Shown here: in pieces, positions 1 through 9,602 of the stretch | How the letters are laid out: each line of letters starts with the position of its first letter | Numbering within the stretch: position 1 is the first letter of the stretch | Assembly (NCBI RefSeq): GCF_016654115.1 | Contig: NZ_JAEQAZ010000005.1 | Span: forward strand, 60,766 to 124,765 | Origin: Streptomyces sp. MBT53 | GTDB taxonomy: Bacteria; Actinomycetota; Actinomycetes; Streptomycetales; Streptomycetaceae | DNA: 64,000 nt | Direction of reading: 5' to 3' | Notes under the pieces: generated by a model | Database searches by the model: none | Seen by the model: only the letters and a program-made list of their open reading frames with translations | What the model was told of the DNA's origin: nothing | Made by a program: the position numbers and the translations under genes

Positions 1-934
1 GTTCCGGCAGCGTCCCCCAGAACGGCAGCGAGATCCGCGCTCCGGGTGGGAGTGCGCCGGGTTTGCGTACGGCCAACTCGCCGCCGCCGCTGCCCACCAC
101 GGCCAGTTCGCCGCCCGCCCGCAGCACCGCCACCGCGAGCTCCAGGCTGGACCGGCTGCCGACGAAGTCGAGCACCGCCACCGCCCCGACGCCGCCCGTC
201 CGGTCCCGCAGGACCCGCGCGGTGTCGGCCCGCGACAGCGTCCCGAAGTGCGCACCGCACTCGACGGCAAGGGCGAGCGCCTCCTCGCGCACGTCCACGG
301 CCAGGATCCGCGCGGCCGTCGTGGCGCGCAGGATCTGCACGGCCAGATGCCCCAGGCCGCCGATGCCGATGATCACCACATGGGCTTCGGCGCCCTCGCT
401 CAGGGCGTGCCGGACCATCGTCACGGCGTGGTACGCGGTCAGCCCGGCGTCCGACAGGGGCGCCGCCTGGACGGGGTCCAGGTCGCCCACCGGGACCAGC
501 AGCCGCCCGGACGGGACGAGCAGCAGGTCCGCCATCCCGCCGTCGCGCCCGAGCCCGGCTCCTGTGCCGACGCGGCCGGTGTCCAGTGCCGGGCGCCGGT
601 CGCAGTAGTTCTCCGCCCCGGCCGCGCAGCGAGCACAACTCCCGCAGCCCCAGGGGCCGTAGACGATCACGCGCTCGCCGACGGCCGGTCCCGTCGCCAG
701 TGGGCCGCGGTGCAGCACCCGGCCCGCGACCTCGTGTCCGAGGGTGAACGGGAGCCCGTAGGGGAGGGCTCCCGGCCGGGCGTCGATGACATGGAGGTCC
801 GACCGGCAGAGGCCGGCCGCCTCCACCTCGATCAAAACCTCCTCGTTCGTGGGAGTGGGTCGTGCCACCTCGGTGAGGACCGGTGGGCCGCCCCAGTGGG
901 TCAGTCGGACCGCTCTCGCTGCGCCTGTTGACAT
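1..934 (-). CDS. Zinc-dependent alcohol dehydrogenase (MDR family), 3' end cut by window
   Basis: Medium-chain dehydrogenase that oxidises an alcohol with NAD(P). I see 311 residues before the window edge, so the last few dozen residues are missing. Catalytic zinc ligands Cys43 and His67-Glu68 (GHE) are present, as is the structural zinc set Cys97, Cys100, Cys103, Cys111. A Rossmann glycine motif (GIGGLG) follows near the middle. The ATG at 934 is divergent from the SDR at 1005, and the intergenic stretch carries a copy of the TTCAG element shared by this cluster, so it probably belongs to the same catabolic regulon. The alcohol substrate is not deducible. Confidence 0.9.
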   Translation of the reverse strand, partial: MSTGAARAVRLTHWGGPPVLTEVARPTPTNEEVLIEVEAAGLCRSDLHVIDARPGALPYGLPFTLGHEVAGRVLHRGPLATGPAVGERVIVYGPWGCGSCARCAAGAENYCDRRPALDTGRVGTGAGLGRDGGMADLLLVPSGRLLVPVGDLDPVQAAPLSDAGLTAYHAVTMVRHALSEGAEAHVVIIGIGGLGHLAVQILRATTAARILAVDVREEALALAVECGAHFGTLSRADTARVLRDRTGGVGAVAVLDFVGSRSSLELAVAVLRAGGELAVVGSGGGELAVRKPGALPPGARISLPFWGTLPE

Positions 935-969
935 ACGTGGGACAGTAACAAAAATGAAGTCAGTTCAGG
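928..969 (+). promoter_or_regulatory. Promoter with TTCAG-type operator, copy 1
   Basis: A TTGACA hexamer lies at 928-933, overlapping the start of the divergent alcohol dehydrogenase. About 20 bases on comes AAAATGAAGTCAGTTCAGG (951-969), closely matching the coding strand of copy 4 (17405-17428). No strong -10 is visible; AAAATG or AAATGA at 951-957 is the best placed. A regulator binding here could control both divergent genes. That it is an operator is inferred from its recurrence. Confidence 0.55.
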
Positions 970-1004
970 AGATGGAGTGGGGTGGAGTGGGGTGGTGACT
1001 GTGC

Positions 1005-1799
1005 ATGGGCGGTGAGCATGCGGGGCGCTTCGACGGGCGGATCGCGCTCGTCACCGGCGCGGGATCCGGCATCGGCGCGGCGGTCGCCCGGCGACTCGCC
1101 GCGCAGGGGGCCGACGTCTTCGCCACGGACGTCGACGGCCCGACCGCCGAGGCCGTCGCCGCGGACCTGCCGCGAGCACACCCGCTGACCCTCGACGTGG
1201 CCGAACCGGCGCAGGTCGACAGCGCTTTCGACGAGGTTCTACGGCGGCACGGGCGGCTCGATGTCGTGGTGCACGCGGCCGGCGTCGACGATCCCGTGGC
1301 CAAGGAGTGGATCGCCGAGGCGCTGGTCGCGGGGCGGTCCCCGGACGTTACGGGGCGGCTCGGCGACGACGCGTGGCGGCGCGTCATGCGCGTCAATCTG
1401 GACGGCACGTTCCATGTGCTGCGTGCGGCTCTGCGGGTCATGGCGCCTCGCCGGTCCGGGGCCGTCGTCACGGTTGGTTCGTCCTCGGTCTTCGACACCC
1501 AGGCCGGTTATCCGCACTACGCGGCCTCGAAGGCCGGTGCGCACGCGGTGAGCCAGTCCGTGGCCAAGGAGGCGATCGCGTTCGGCGTTCGCGTCAACAC
1601 GGTGGCGCCGGGGCCCACGGAGACGGGGATGGCGGCGCGGACGCCTGCGGCGCTTCGGCGGGGGTTCGCTGAGCCCGGGGTGCGTGGCTATGCGACGCCG
1701 GAGGAGATCGCCGACGTCGCTTTGTTCCTGGTGAGTGAGGAGGCGGCGAATCTGGTGGGGGCGGTGGTGCTTGCGAATGGGGGGCGGTTCACGGTGTGA
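1005..1799 (+). CDS. SDR-family oxidoreductase
   Basis: Classical short-chain dehydrogenase of 264 residues. The cofactor motif TGAGSGIG begins at residue 17, and the following Asp-rich stretch (ATDVDG) suggests NAD preference. The catalytic Tyr172-x3-Lys176 (YAASK) follows a Ser-rich strand. Start ATG 1005 has only a purine-rich upstream run rather than a clean ribosome site. It is the first gene after the copy 1 promoter and precedes an acyl-CoA dehydrogenase by about 117 bases, which hold an interspersed repeat. Probably oxidises a hydroxyl on a CoA-linked or free intermediate of the cluster pathway; substrate unknown. Confidence 0.88.
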   Translation: MGGEHAGRFDGRIALVTGAGSGIGAAVARRLAAQGADVFATDVDGPTAEAVAADLPRAHPLTLDVAEPAQVDSAFDEVLRRHGRLDVVVHAAGVDDPVAKEWIAEALVAGRSPDVTGRLGDDAWRRVMRVNLDGTFHVLRAALRVMAPRRSGAVVTVGSSSVFDTQAGYPHYAASKAGAHAVSQSVAKEAIAFGVRVNTVAPGPTETGMAARTPAALRRGFAEPGVRGYATPEEIADVALFLVSEEAANLVGAVVLANGGRFTV

Positions 1800-1812
1800 G
1801 GGCTCAATCGGT

Positions 1813-1895
1813 TGTGGGCGGCTGCGGGTTCGTCGTGGCTGGTGGCGCCCACGCGGCGGAGCCGCAAATCGATACAGCCCCGCGCCCCTTCGGGG
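1813..1895 (+). repeat. Interspersed intergenic repeat, copy A
   Basis: This block between two genes has an inverted near-copy at 50245-50312. The shared core includes GCGGCGGAGCCGC, which folds on itself, and CAGCCCCGCGCCCC. Elements of this look are common between Streptomyces genes (from memory, not searched). It can form a hairpin, so it may act as a transcription attenuator between the SDR and the next gene. Confidence 0.75.
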
Positions 1896-1916
1896 GTTCG
1901 AGCTAGGGAGGTTGGG

Positions 1917-3002
1917 ATGTTTCGGCTCGATATTGATCCCGCAACGCTGGCGGAGACTGATGAGCAGCGCCAACTACGTTCGGTTCTACGGGACTTGCTC
2001 GGCGAATTCCGTGGATCCGACCAGGTGCTCTGGGAGCGGCTCGCCGGTGAGATCGGGGTGCACGGGCTCGCGTTGCCCGAGGAGTATGGCGGGGCTGGGT
2101 ACACGTACGCCGAACTTGGCGTCGCTTTCGAGGAGTTGGGGCGGGTGCTGTGTTCCGCGCCCCTGCTCACCACTGTTGTTCTCGCCGGGCATGCCCTGTT
2201 GGTGAGCGGTGATCAACAGGCCTGTGCGCGATGGCTCCCGGGCATCGCGTCCGGCGAACTCACGGCCACGGTCGCTGGGTTCGTGCACGCAGCCGACGTC
2301 ACCGCCGAACGGGGCCCCAGCGGCTGGGTGTTGCGCGGAGATGCCGACTTCGTACCCGGCGGAGAGGGTGCGGATCTGCTGCTGGTCAAAGCCCGCGCGC
2401 CTGACGGGGAGCGGGTGTTCGCCTGTGAGCCGGACGGTGCGACCTGTGACCGTACGGCTCGGCGGGTCCTCGATCCCACGCGGCGGCAGGCACGCGTGGG
2501 ATTCCGCGGAGCGCGGGCCGAGCCGGTCGGTGAGCCCGGGTGGGCGGCGGCGGTTGTCGACGCCGTGCTCGACGCCGGCCGGGTGGCCCTGGCGGCCGAG
2601 CATGTCGGCGGCAGTGCGCACGCCCTGGACGCCGTGCTCGACCATGTCTCGGGGCGGACCCAGTTCGGGCGGGCCATCGGCTCGTTCCAGGCGGTCAAGC
2701 ACCGGCTGGCGGATCTGCTCGTCGAGATCGAGGGGGCGCGGTCGGCCTCGGCGTACGCGAGCGCCTGCCTTGCCGCGGGTGCGCCGGAACTCCCGCTCGC
2801 CGCGAGCGCCGCGGCGGTCGCGTGCACCGGTGCCTACCGGCTCGCGACGACGGAATACGTGCAGCTCCACGGCGGGATCGGCTTCACCTGGGAGCACCCT
2901 GCCCATCTGTATCTGCGCCGGGCGCGGGCCGACGAGGCGCTGTTCGGCACCGGTGACGACCATCGGGTGCGTCTGGCCGGACTGCTCGGCCTCGCCCGCT
3001 GA
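1917..3002 (+). CDS. Acyl-CoA dehydrogenase-like protein (short, 361 aa)
   Basis: FAD-dependent acyl-CoA dehydrogenase fold. The N-terminal helical domain (EEYGGAGYTYAELGVAFEEL) and the C-terminal helical domain (HGGIGFTWEHPAHLYLRR) are recognisable. At 361 residues it is shorter than the usual 380-400. Where MCAD-type enzymes carry the catalytic Glu (YEGTSE), this protein reads FGTGDD, so the base is missing. That fits one subunit of a heteromeric dehydrogenase, as known for actinobacterial sterol side-chain FadE pairs. The partner could be the 5423 enzyme (inference). Start ATG 1917 is chosen for GGGAGG upstream; the frame stays open to 1812 through the repeat. Confidence 0.85.
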   Translation: MFRLDIDPATLAETDEQRQLRSVLRDLLGEFRGSDQVLWERLAGEIGVHGLALPEEYGGAGYTYAELGVAFEELGRVLCSAPLLTTVVLAGHALLVSGDQQACARWLPGIASGELTATVAGFVHAADVTAERGPSGWVLRGDADFVPGGEGADLLLVKARAPDGERVFACEPDGATCDRTARRVLDPTRRQARVGFRGARAEPVGEPGWAAAVVDAVLDAGRVALAAEHVGGSAHALDAVLDHVSGRTQFGRAIGSFQAVKHRLADLLVEIEGARSASAYASACLAAGAPELPLAASAAAVACTGAYRLATTEYVQLHGGIGFTWEHPAHLYLRRARADEALFGTGDDHRVRLAGLLGLAR

Positions 3003-3032
3003 TCGCTTGCCGGTGGATCGCCTCCCGATCCA

Positions 3033-3085
3033 TTGACAGGGGCATCCGTCCACCCACAGAATCGAACTCAATTCAGTTCAGTTTG
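3033..3085 (+). promoter_or_regulatory. Promoter with TTCAG operator, copy 2
   Basis: TTGACA at 3033-3038 and CAGAAT at 3057-3062 (18-base spacing) form a plausible sigma-70-type promoter. Directly downstream lies GAACTCAATTCAGTTCAG (3064-3081) with two tandem TTCAG units at 3072-3081. A protein bound there would sit on the transcription start and block the nine-gene operon beginning at 3095. Confidence 0.6.
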
Positions 3086-3094
3086 GAGGAGCTC

Positions 3095-3883
3095 ATGGCA
3101 GTCGAAGACGAGATCCAGTTCGAGCGCGACGGACAGGTCGCGCGGGTCTGGCTGAACCGCCCGCACAAGAAGAACTGCGTGACCGTGCCGATCCTCGACC
3201 GGCTGGACGAGATCATCACCGAGGTCGACGCCGACCCCGAACTGCGCGTGCTGGTGCTGCGCGGGCGCGGGAACACCTTCTGCTCCGGGTTCGACCTGGA
3301 CAGCCTCAAGGCCGACTTCGTGGGCAGGTCCAACGCGATCGACGTCGCCGTGCTGTCGGCGAAGGTCTGCGACCGGCTCTACTCGATGAGGACCCCGTCC
3401 ATCGCCGTCCTCGAAGGTCATGTCACCGCGGGCGGCTTCGAGTTGATGATCTCCTGCGACTTCGCGATCGCCGCGGACGACGCCCTCATCGGCGACTTCC
3501 ACATCCGTCGCGCCCTGTTCGGCGGCGCCGGTCCCATCTACCGCGTGCCGCGCATGATCGGCGTCCGCAAGACCAAGGAGCTGATGCTCACCGGCAAGCT
3601 GCTCACCGGGGTCGAGGCCGCCGAGTTCGGGCTCATCAACTCCTCTGCGCCCGCCGACAAGTTGGACGCCACGGTCGAGGAGTTCGCCGACCAGCTCGTC
3701 GACAAGAGCCCGTTCACCATGTGGATCACCAAGATGACCATCGACCGCAGCCTCGACGCCGACATCCAGTCGCTGATGGTCATGGAACACCTCGCGGTCG
3801 GCGTGATGCTGAACTCCGAGGACGCGGCGGAGGGCGTGGCCGCCTTCCTGGAGAAGCGGGAGCCGCAGTGGAAGGGGCGCTGA
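3095..3883 (+). CDS. Enoyl-CoA hydratase/isomerase (crotonase family)
   Basis: Crotonase-fold protein of 262 residues acting on CoA thioesters. The oxyanion-hole segments GRGNTFCSGFDLDSL and GHVTAGGFELMISCDFAIA are clear. The residue doing catalysis cannot be assigned, since the loop after the second oxyanion segment (GDFHIRRALFGG) differs from the usual hydratase pattern. Isomerase, hydrolase or C-C lyase activity is therefore as likely as hydration. Start ATG 3095 has GGAGGA five bases upstream. It is first in the coupled operon and its end overlaps the DUF35 gene. Confidence 0.88.
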   Translation: MAVEDEIQFERDGQVARVWLNRPHKKNCVTVPILDRLDEIITEVDADPELRVLVLRGRGNTFCSGFDLDSLKADFVGRSNAIDVAVLSAKVCDRLYSMRTPSIAVLEGHVTAGGFELMISCDFAIAADDALIGDFHIRRALFGGAGPIYRVPRMIGVRKTKELMLTGKLLTGVEAAEFGLINSSAPADKLDATVEEFADQLVDKSPFTMWITKMTIDRSLDADIQSLMVMEHLAVGVMLNSEDAAEGVAAFLEKREPQWKGR

Positions 3884-4242
3884 GCGCCGTGCCGTCGCGG
3901 GCCGGGGGCCGGCTGCACGGCTCCCGGTGCGCCGACTGCTCGGTGGCCACCTACCCGGCCGACCCGGCGTGCCCGCGCTGCGGCGGCCCTGCTGAGCCGG
4001 TCGTGCTCTCCGGTACGGGCACGCTGTGGACCTGGACCGTGCAGCGGTACGCGCCCAAGTCGCCGCCGTATGTCCCGCCCGCCGCCGGATTCGCGCCGTT
4101 CACCGTCGGCTACGTCGAACTGGCCGAAGGCGTAAGGGTGTTGGCGGTCCTCGACATCCGGCCCGAGGACGCGGAGATCGGCATGCCGATGGCGATCGCG
4201 GCGGGGGACGGGGTGCCCAGGGCCACAGGAGCCGTCGTATGA
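3868..4242 (+). CDS. DUF35/OB-fold protein with zinc ribbon
   Basis: Small acyl-CoA-associated protein (124 residues). An N-terminal rubredoxin-like zinc ribbon has Cys-x2-Cys (CADC) and Cys-x2-Cys (CPRC) pairs, followed by an OB-fold (GTGTLWTWTV through VRVLAVLDI). Family members partner with thiolase-like proteins: ChsH2 DUF35 with the Ltp2 aldolase, or HMG-CoA synthase/thiolase complexes in archaea. Its position, overlapping the hydratase by 16 bases and the thiolase by 4, says it works with the next gene product. Start GTG 3868 is favoured for coupling; GTG 3889 is an alternative. Confidence 0.88.
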   Translation: MEGALSAVPSRAGGRLHGSRCADCSVATYPADPACPRCGGPAEPVVLSGTGTLWTWTVQRYAPKSPPYVPPAAGFAPFTVGYVELAEGVRVLAVLDIRPEDAEIGMPMAIAAGDGVPRATGAVV

Positions 4243-5387
4243 CCGCCGAGGACGTCGTCGTCTGCGGGGCCGGGATCACCTCCTTCGCCCGTACGGAGGA
4301 GAGCGGCCGGCAGCTCGCCGTGCGGGCCGTGCGGGACGCGCTGGCCGATGCCGGACTGCCGTGGGCCCGGGTGCGCGCGGCCTACGGCGGCAGCGACGCG
4401 GCCGGGAACGCCGACACCCTGGTCGCCGAACTCGGCCTGACCGGCGTCCCGTTCACCAATGTGCGCAACGGCTGCGCCACCGGCGGCAGCGCCCTCGTCT
4501 CGGCCGTCAACGCGATCCGGTCCGGGGCGGCGGACGTGGCCCTCGCCGTCGGCTTCGACAAGCATCCGCGCGGCGCCTTCGACCCGCGGCCCGCCGACTG
4601 GGGGCTCGACGAGGCCTACGGCCACGACGGGTTGATGGTCACCACCCAGTTCTTCGCCATGAAGATCCAGCGGTACATGCACGACTACGGCATCAGCCCG
4701 CGCACCCTCGCCCTCGTCGCCGAGAAGGCGTACGCGAACGGGGTGTTGAACCCTCATGCCTGGCGCCGCAAACCGCTCGACGCGGCCGAGATCCTCGCGT
4801 CCGGCATGGTCAACGACCCTCTCACCCGGTACATGTTCTGCTCGCCGGGGCAGGGTGCGGTCGCCCTCGTGCTGTGCAGTCGTGCGGTGGCCCGCCAACT
4901 CGGCGGCACGGCCGTGGCGTTGCGCGCGGCCGTCGTACGGACCCGGCGGTTCGGCTCCTTCGAGGTGTTCAGCCCCTGGGCGCCGATCGGGACACCGACG
5001 AGCGTGACCGCCGATGCCGCGCAACTCGCCTTCGAGGAGGCCGGGTTGGGGCCGGGCGACATCGACGTGTGCCAGCTGCAGGACACCGAGAGCGGTGCCG
5101 AGGTGATGCACATGGCCGAGTGCGGGTTCTGCGCGCACGGCGACCAGGAGTCGCTCATCCCGTTCGGGGCGACCGGCATCGGCGGCTCGCTGCCGGTCAA
5201 CACCGACGGCGGCTGCATCGCCAACGGCGAGCCCATCGGCGCCTCCGGACTGCGCCAAGTCCACGAGATCGTCCAGCAGTTGCGCGGCCGGGCCGGTGAG
5301 CGGCAGGTGCCCGGCGATCCCGCGACCGGCTTCACCCACGTCTACGGGGCACCCGGCGTGAGCGCCTGCACCGTGCTGACCCGCTGA
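4239..5387 (+). CDS. Thiolase-superfamily protein (lipid-transfer/SCP2-type; thiolase or retro-aldolase)
   Basis: Thiolase-fold protein of 382 residues. The nucleophile Cys is present at residue 79 (NGCATGGSAL). The usual C-terminal GHP motif reads NGEPIGASG with Glu331 in place of His, and the last Cys motif is degenerate (VSACTV). Known Ltp/SCP2-type partners of DUF35 proteins cleave beta-hydroxyacyl-CoA side chains as aldolases rather than thiolases. The DUF35 gene directly upstream, with stop/start sharing ATGA, supports such a complex here. Which reaction it carries out cannot be settled from sequence. Confidence 0.85.
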   Translation: MTAEDVVVCGAGITSFARTEESGRQLAVRAVRDALADAGLPWARVRAAYGGSDAAGNADTLVAELGLTGVPFTNVRNGCATGGSALVSAVNAIRSGAADVALAVGFDKHPRGAFDPRPADWGLDEAYGHDGLMVTTQFFAMKIQRYMHDYGISPRTLALVAEKAYANGVLNPHAWRRKPLDAAEILASGMVNDPLTRYMFCSPGQGAVALVLCSRAVARQLGGTAVALRAAVVRTRRFGSFEVFSPWAPIGTPTSVTADAAQLAFEEAGLGPGDIDVCQLQDTESGAEVMHMAECGFCAHGDQESLIPFGATGIGGSLPVNTDGGCIANGEPIGASGLRQVHEIVQQLRGRAGERQVPGDPATGFTHVYGAPGVSACTVLTR

Positions 5388-5422
5388 ACCGCACTGTCCC
5401 ACTGAAAGGAGGAAGGAGCGCC

Positions 5423-6634
5423 ATGGAGGACATACCCGGCCCCGACGAATTCCGTGCCGATGCACGGAGTTGGCTGAAGGGCGCGGCGACAGCGCGCGCC
5501 GCGCACCGGGAACAGGGCCGCGGCGACGACTCGGTGGCCGTCTTCGAGAACTGGACCGAGGCCGAGGAACGCGCCCACACCGATCGGACACGGGACTGGG
5601 AGCGCACCCGGTACGACCAGGGCTGGGGCGCGATCGGCTGGCCTCCGGAATACGGAGGACGCGAACTGCCCACGTACTACGAGCAGTTGTACCGTGCCGA
5701 GGAGTCCGGCTTCGACGTCCCGCGCCGTACCGAGATCTTCCCGGTCACCCAGCAGCTCGTGGCACCCGCGATCCGGATCTGGGGCACCGCGGAACAGAAA
5801 CGGCGCTGGCTGCGCCCCATGCTGCGCACCGACGAACTCGCCTGCCAGCTGTTCTCCGAGACGGAGGCGGGCTCCGACCTCGCCGCCGTCCGCACCCGGG
5901 CCGCGCGGGACGGCGAGGGCTGGATCATCAACGGCCACAAGATCTGGACCTCCGGTGCCAGGGTTGCCACTTGGGGTGTCGCCGTGTGCCGCACCGACTC
6001 CGACGCGCCCAAGCACGCGGGCATCACGGTCTTCCTCGTCCGCATGGACGCGCCGGGCGTGACCGTACGGCCCATCCGGCAGATGACCGGCGGCTCCAGC
6101 TTCAACGAGGTCTATCTGGACGACGTCCGCGTGCCCGACACCGACCGGCTCGGGCCCGTCGGCGAGGGCTGGCGGGTGACCCTCACCGTGCTGGCCGCCG
6201 AGCGCCTCGACTCCGGCGGGCTCGGACTCGACAACGCCGACCGGGCCCTCGACCTCGCCCGGCACCTGCCCCGCCCGCTCACCGGCGGCGAACAGCAGCA
6301 GGCGGCCGACCTGTTCGTCCGTGCCCTGGTCCAGCGGCTCATCGCACTCCGCGTCACGGCCGCCCTGGCCGCCGGCCGTGAACCCGGCGCCGAGGCATCG
6401 GTCGGCAAGCTCCACGCCACCGCGACCATGCGCGCCACCACCGACCTGGTCCAGCAACTCCTCGGCCCGAGCCTGGCCGCGGACACCGGGGAGTGGGGCA
6501 CCTTCGCCTGGACCGAGCACCTGCTCGGCGCACCCGGCTACCGCATCGCCGGCGGCAGCGACGAGATCCAGCGCAACATCCTCGCCGAACGCGTGCTGGG
6601 CCTGCCCAAGGAACCGAAGGGGGCGGGACGTTGA
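5423..6634 (+). CDS. Acyl-CoA dehydrogenase
   Basis: Full-length (403 aa) FAD acyl-CoA dehydrogenase. The N-terminal helical part, the FAD/substrate segment (LFSETEAGSDLAAV), the NGHKIWTSGA strand and the C-terminal domain are all in order. At the MCAD catalytic position the sequence reads IAGGSDEIQ, with no Glu. An alternative Glu is available in LAAERLDSG, resembling the isovaleryl-CoA dehydrogenase position. Ribosome site AAAGGAGGAAGGAG precedes ATG 5423. It may oxidise a branched or bulky acyl-CoA, alone or with the 1917 protein (inference). Confidence 0.9.
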   Translation: MEDIPGPDEFRADARSWLKGAATARAAHREQGRGDDSVAVFENWTEAEERAHTDRTRDWERTRYDQGWGAIGWPPEYGGRELPTYYEQLYRAEESGFDVPRRTEIFPVTQQLVAPAIRIWGTAEQKRRWLRPMLRTDELACQLFSETEAGSDLAAVRTRAARDGEGWIINGHKIWTSGARVATWGVAVCRTDSDAPKHAGITVFLVRMDAPGVTVRPIRQMTGGSSFNEVYLDDVRVPDTDRLGPVGEGWRVTLTVLAAERLDSGGLGLDNADRALDLARHLPRPLTGGEQQQAADLFVRALVQRLIALRVTAALAAGREPGAEASVGKLHATATMRATTDLVQQLLGPSLAADTGEWGTFAWTEHLLGAPGYRIAGGSDEIQRNILAERVLGLPKEPKGAGR

Positions 6635-7602
6635 CCACCACGGCCGAGACGACCGCCGCACTCGCGGCCCGGGTGCGCCAACGTCTGACGGAACGTCATC
6701 CTGGGGTGCATGTGGGGGAGTTGCGCACACTGCCCGGCGGCCACTCGGGCCTCACCTACCGCATCGCCGCGGGACCGGTCTCGTACGTCGTGAAGGCGGT
6801 GCCGCCGAGGCAGCGGGCCGTCGGCCGCAACGACGTGCTCCGCCAGGCCCGCGTGCTGCGCGCGCTCGCCGGATCCCCGGTGCCCGTGCCGGGTGTGGTC
6901 GCCGTCGACGAAGCCGAACCGGCCTGGTTCGCCATGGAGTTCGTCGACGGCGAGGCCATCGAGCCCGTCCTCGACGACCACCGGCTCGATCCGGGACTGT
7001 GCCGCGAACGGATGCTGGCCCTGGCTCCCGTACTGAGTGAGCTGCATCGGACCGAGGCGGAGGGCACTGAACCTCTCGACCCCGCAGGCGAGTTGGAACG
7101 CTGGAGCCGCACCATGCGAGCCGTCCCGGCAGAACTCCGCCCAGGCGCGGAGGACTTGCTCGCCGCCCTCGCCACCGCGATCCCCGGCAGCATCCAACCC
7201 ACCCTCACTCACGGCGACTTCCGCCTCGGCAACGTCCTGTGCCGGGGCTCACGACCCGCAGCCGTCGTCGACTGGGAGATCTGGGGATACGGCGATCCGC
7301 GCATCGACCTCGGCTGGTTCCTTCTCTTCGCCGACCACCGCAACTTCCCGCTGCTCGGCCGCGCCGTCCCCGGTCTGCCCGGCGAGGACGAACTGCTCGC
7401 CGCCTACCTCGACGGTCGGCCCGAACCTCCCGACCTCGACTGGTTCCGCGCCCTGGCCCGCACCAAGATGGCCGCGATCATGGGCCACAACCTGCGCCGA
7501 CACCGCGAGGGCAAGCACCACGACCCCGACCAGGAACGGCTGCCTCCGACGATCGCGGCGATGATCCGCACCGCGCGCGACCTCCTCGCCCGACGGTCCT
7601 GA
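6631..7602 (+). CDS. APH-family phosphotransferase, ACAD10/11 kinase-domain/LvaA-like
   Basis: Aminoglycoside-phosphotransferase-fold kinase of 323 residues. The catalytic loop HGDFRLGN (His194, Asp196, Asn201) and the metal-binding Asp214 (DWE) are intact. It sits 12 bases before an ACAD11-type dehydrogenase. In human ACAD10/11 these two domains are fused, and in Pseudomonas putida levulinate catabolism the LvaA kinase phosphorylates a 4-hydroxyacyl-CoA. By that analogy it probably phosphorylates a hydroxyl of an acyl-CoA so the dehydrogenase-like partner can remove it. It is not likely to be a resistance enzyme. Start TTG 6631 overlaps the previous stop (TTGA). Confidence 0.85.
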   Translation: MTTTAETTAALAARVRQRLTERHPGVHVGELRTLPGGHSGLTYRIAAGPVSYVVKAVPPRQRAVGRNDVLRQARVLRALAGSPVPVPGVVAVDEAEPAWFAMEFVDGEAIEPVLDDHRLDPGLCRERMLALAPVLSELHRTEAEGTEPLDPAGELERWSRTMRAVPAELRPGAEDLLAALATAIPGSIQPTLTHGDFRLGNVLCRGSRPAAVVDWEIWGYGDPRIDLGWFLLFADHRNFPLLGRAVPGLPGEDELLAAYLDGRPEPPDLDWFRALARTKMAAIMGHNLRRHREGKHHDPDQERLPPTIAAMIRTARDLLARRS

Positions 7603-7614
7603 AGGAGCGACACC

Positions 7615-8825
<1,211 letters not shown>

Positions 8826-8829
<4 letters not shown>

Positions 8830-9602
8830 ACGGACAGGTCTTGGACGGCCGGGTCGCCGTCATCACGGGCGGCTCCCGGGGCATCGGCCTCGGTATCGCC
8901 AAGGCGTACCGGGAGGCGGGCGCCCATGTGGTCATCGCCGCCCGGAAGCCGGACGGACTGGCCGCGGCGCGCGAGGAGTTGCTGCGGACCAAGGGGGACG
9001 GCGAGGTCCACGAGGTCGTCGCCAACGCGGGGGAGCCCGAGGACGCCGAGCGCTGCGTCGCGGAGACCGTGTCCCGCTTCGGCCGCCTCGACATCCTGGT
9101 CAACAACGCGGCCACCAACCCCTACATGGGAGATCTCCTCGATCTCGACCTGCCGCGCGCGGAGAAGACCGTACGCGTCAACCAGTACGGCATGATCGCC
9201 TGGACCCGGTGCGCCTGGCGGGCGTGGCTGCGGGAGCACGGGGGAGCGGTCGTCAACATCGCCTCGGTCGGCGGGCTGATCGTCGACCCCCACATCGGCT
9301 GGTACAACGCCACCAAGGCGGCCATGCTGCACATGACCCGCCAACTCGCCTACGAACTCGGCCCGATGGCCCGCGTGAACGCCATCGCACCGGGACTGAT
9401 CAAGACCGAGCTGGCACGGGCCGTATGGGAGCCGCGGGAGCCGATCCTGACCGCGAAGCTGCCGCTGCGCAGACTCGGGACGGTGGAGGACGTGGCGCAC
9501 GCGGCCGTCTTCCTGGCGTCCGGGGCCTCCTCCTGGATGACGGGGCAGACGCTGGTGCTGGACGGCGGGGCGACCGTGCTGCCGATCGGGGTGGAGGGGT
9601 GA
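8826..9602 (+). CDS. SDR-family oxidoreductase
   Basis: Short-chain dehydrogenase of 258 residues with TGGSRGIG near residue 15, NNAAT, and catalytic Tyr160-x3-Lys164 (YNATK). AARKPDG after the second strand places a basic residue that would suit NADP. GTG 8826 shares GTGA with the preceding stop, and its own stop overlaps the next SDR, so the three are translationally coupled. In the levulinate operon an SDR also follows the kinase/ACAD pair and oxidises the 3-hydroxyacyl product, a role this enzyme could share (inference). Confidence 0.88.

Noticed and set aside
6631..7602. Aminoglycoside resistance gene
   Set aside because: Although the APH motifs are present, the gene is inside a CoA-catabolic operon and adjacent to an ACAD11-like gene, so a metabolic kinase is more likely.
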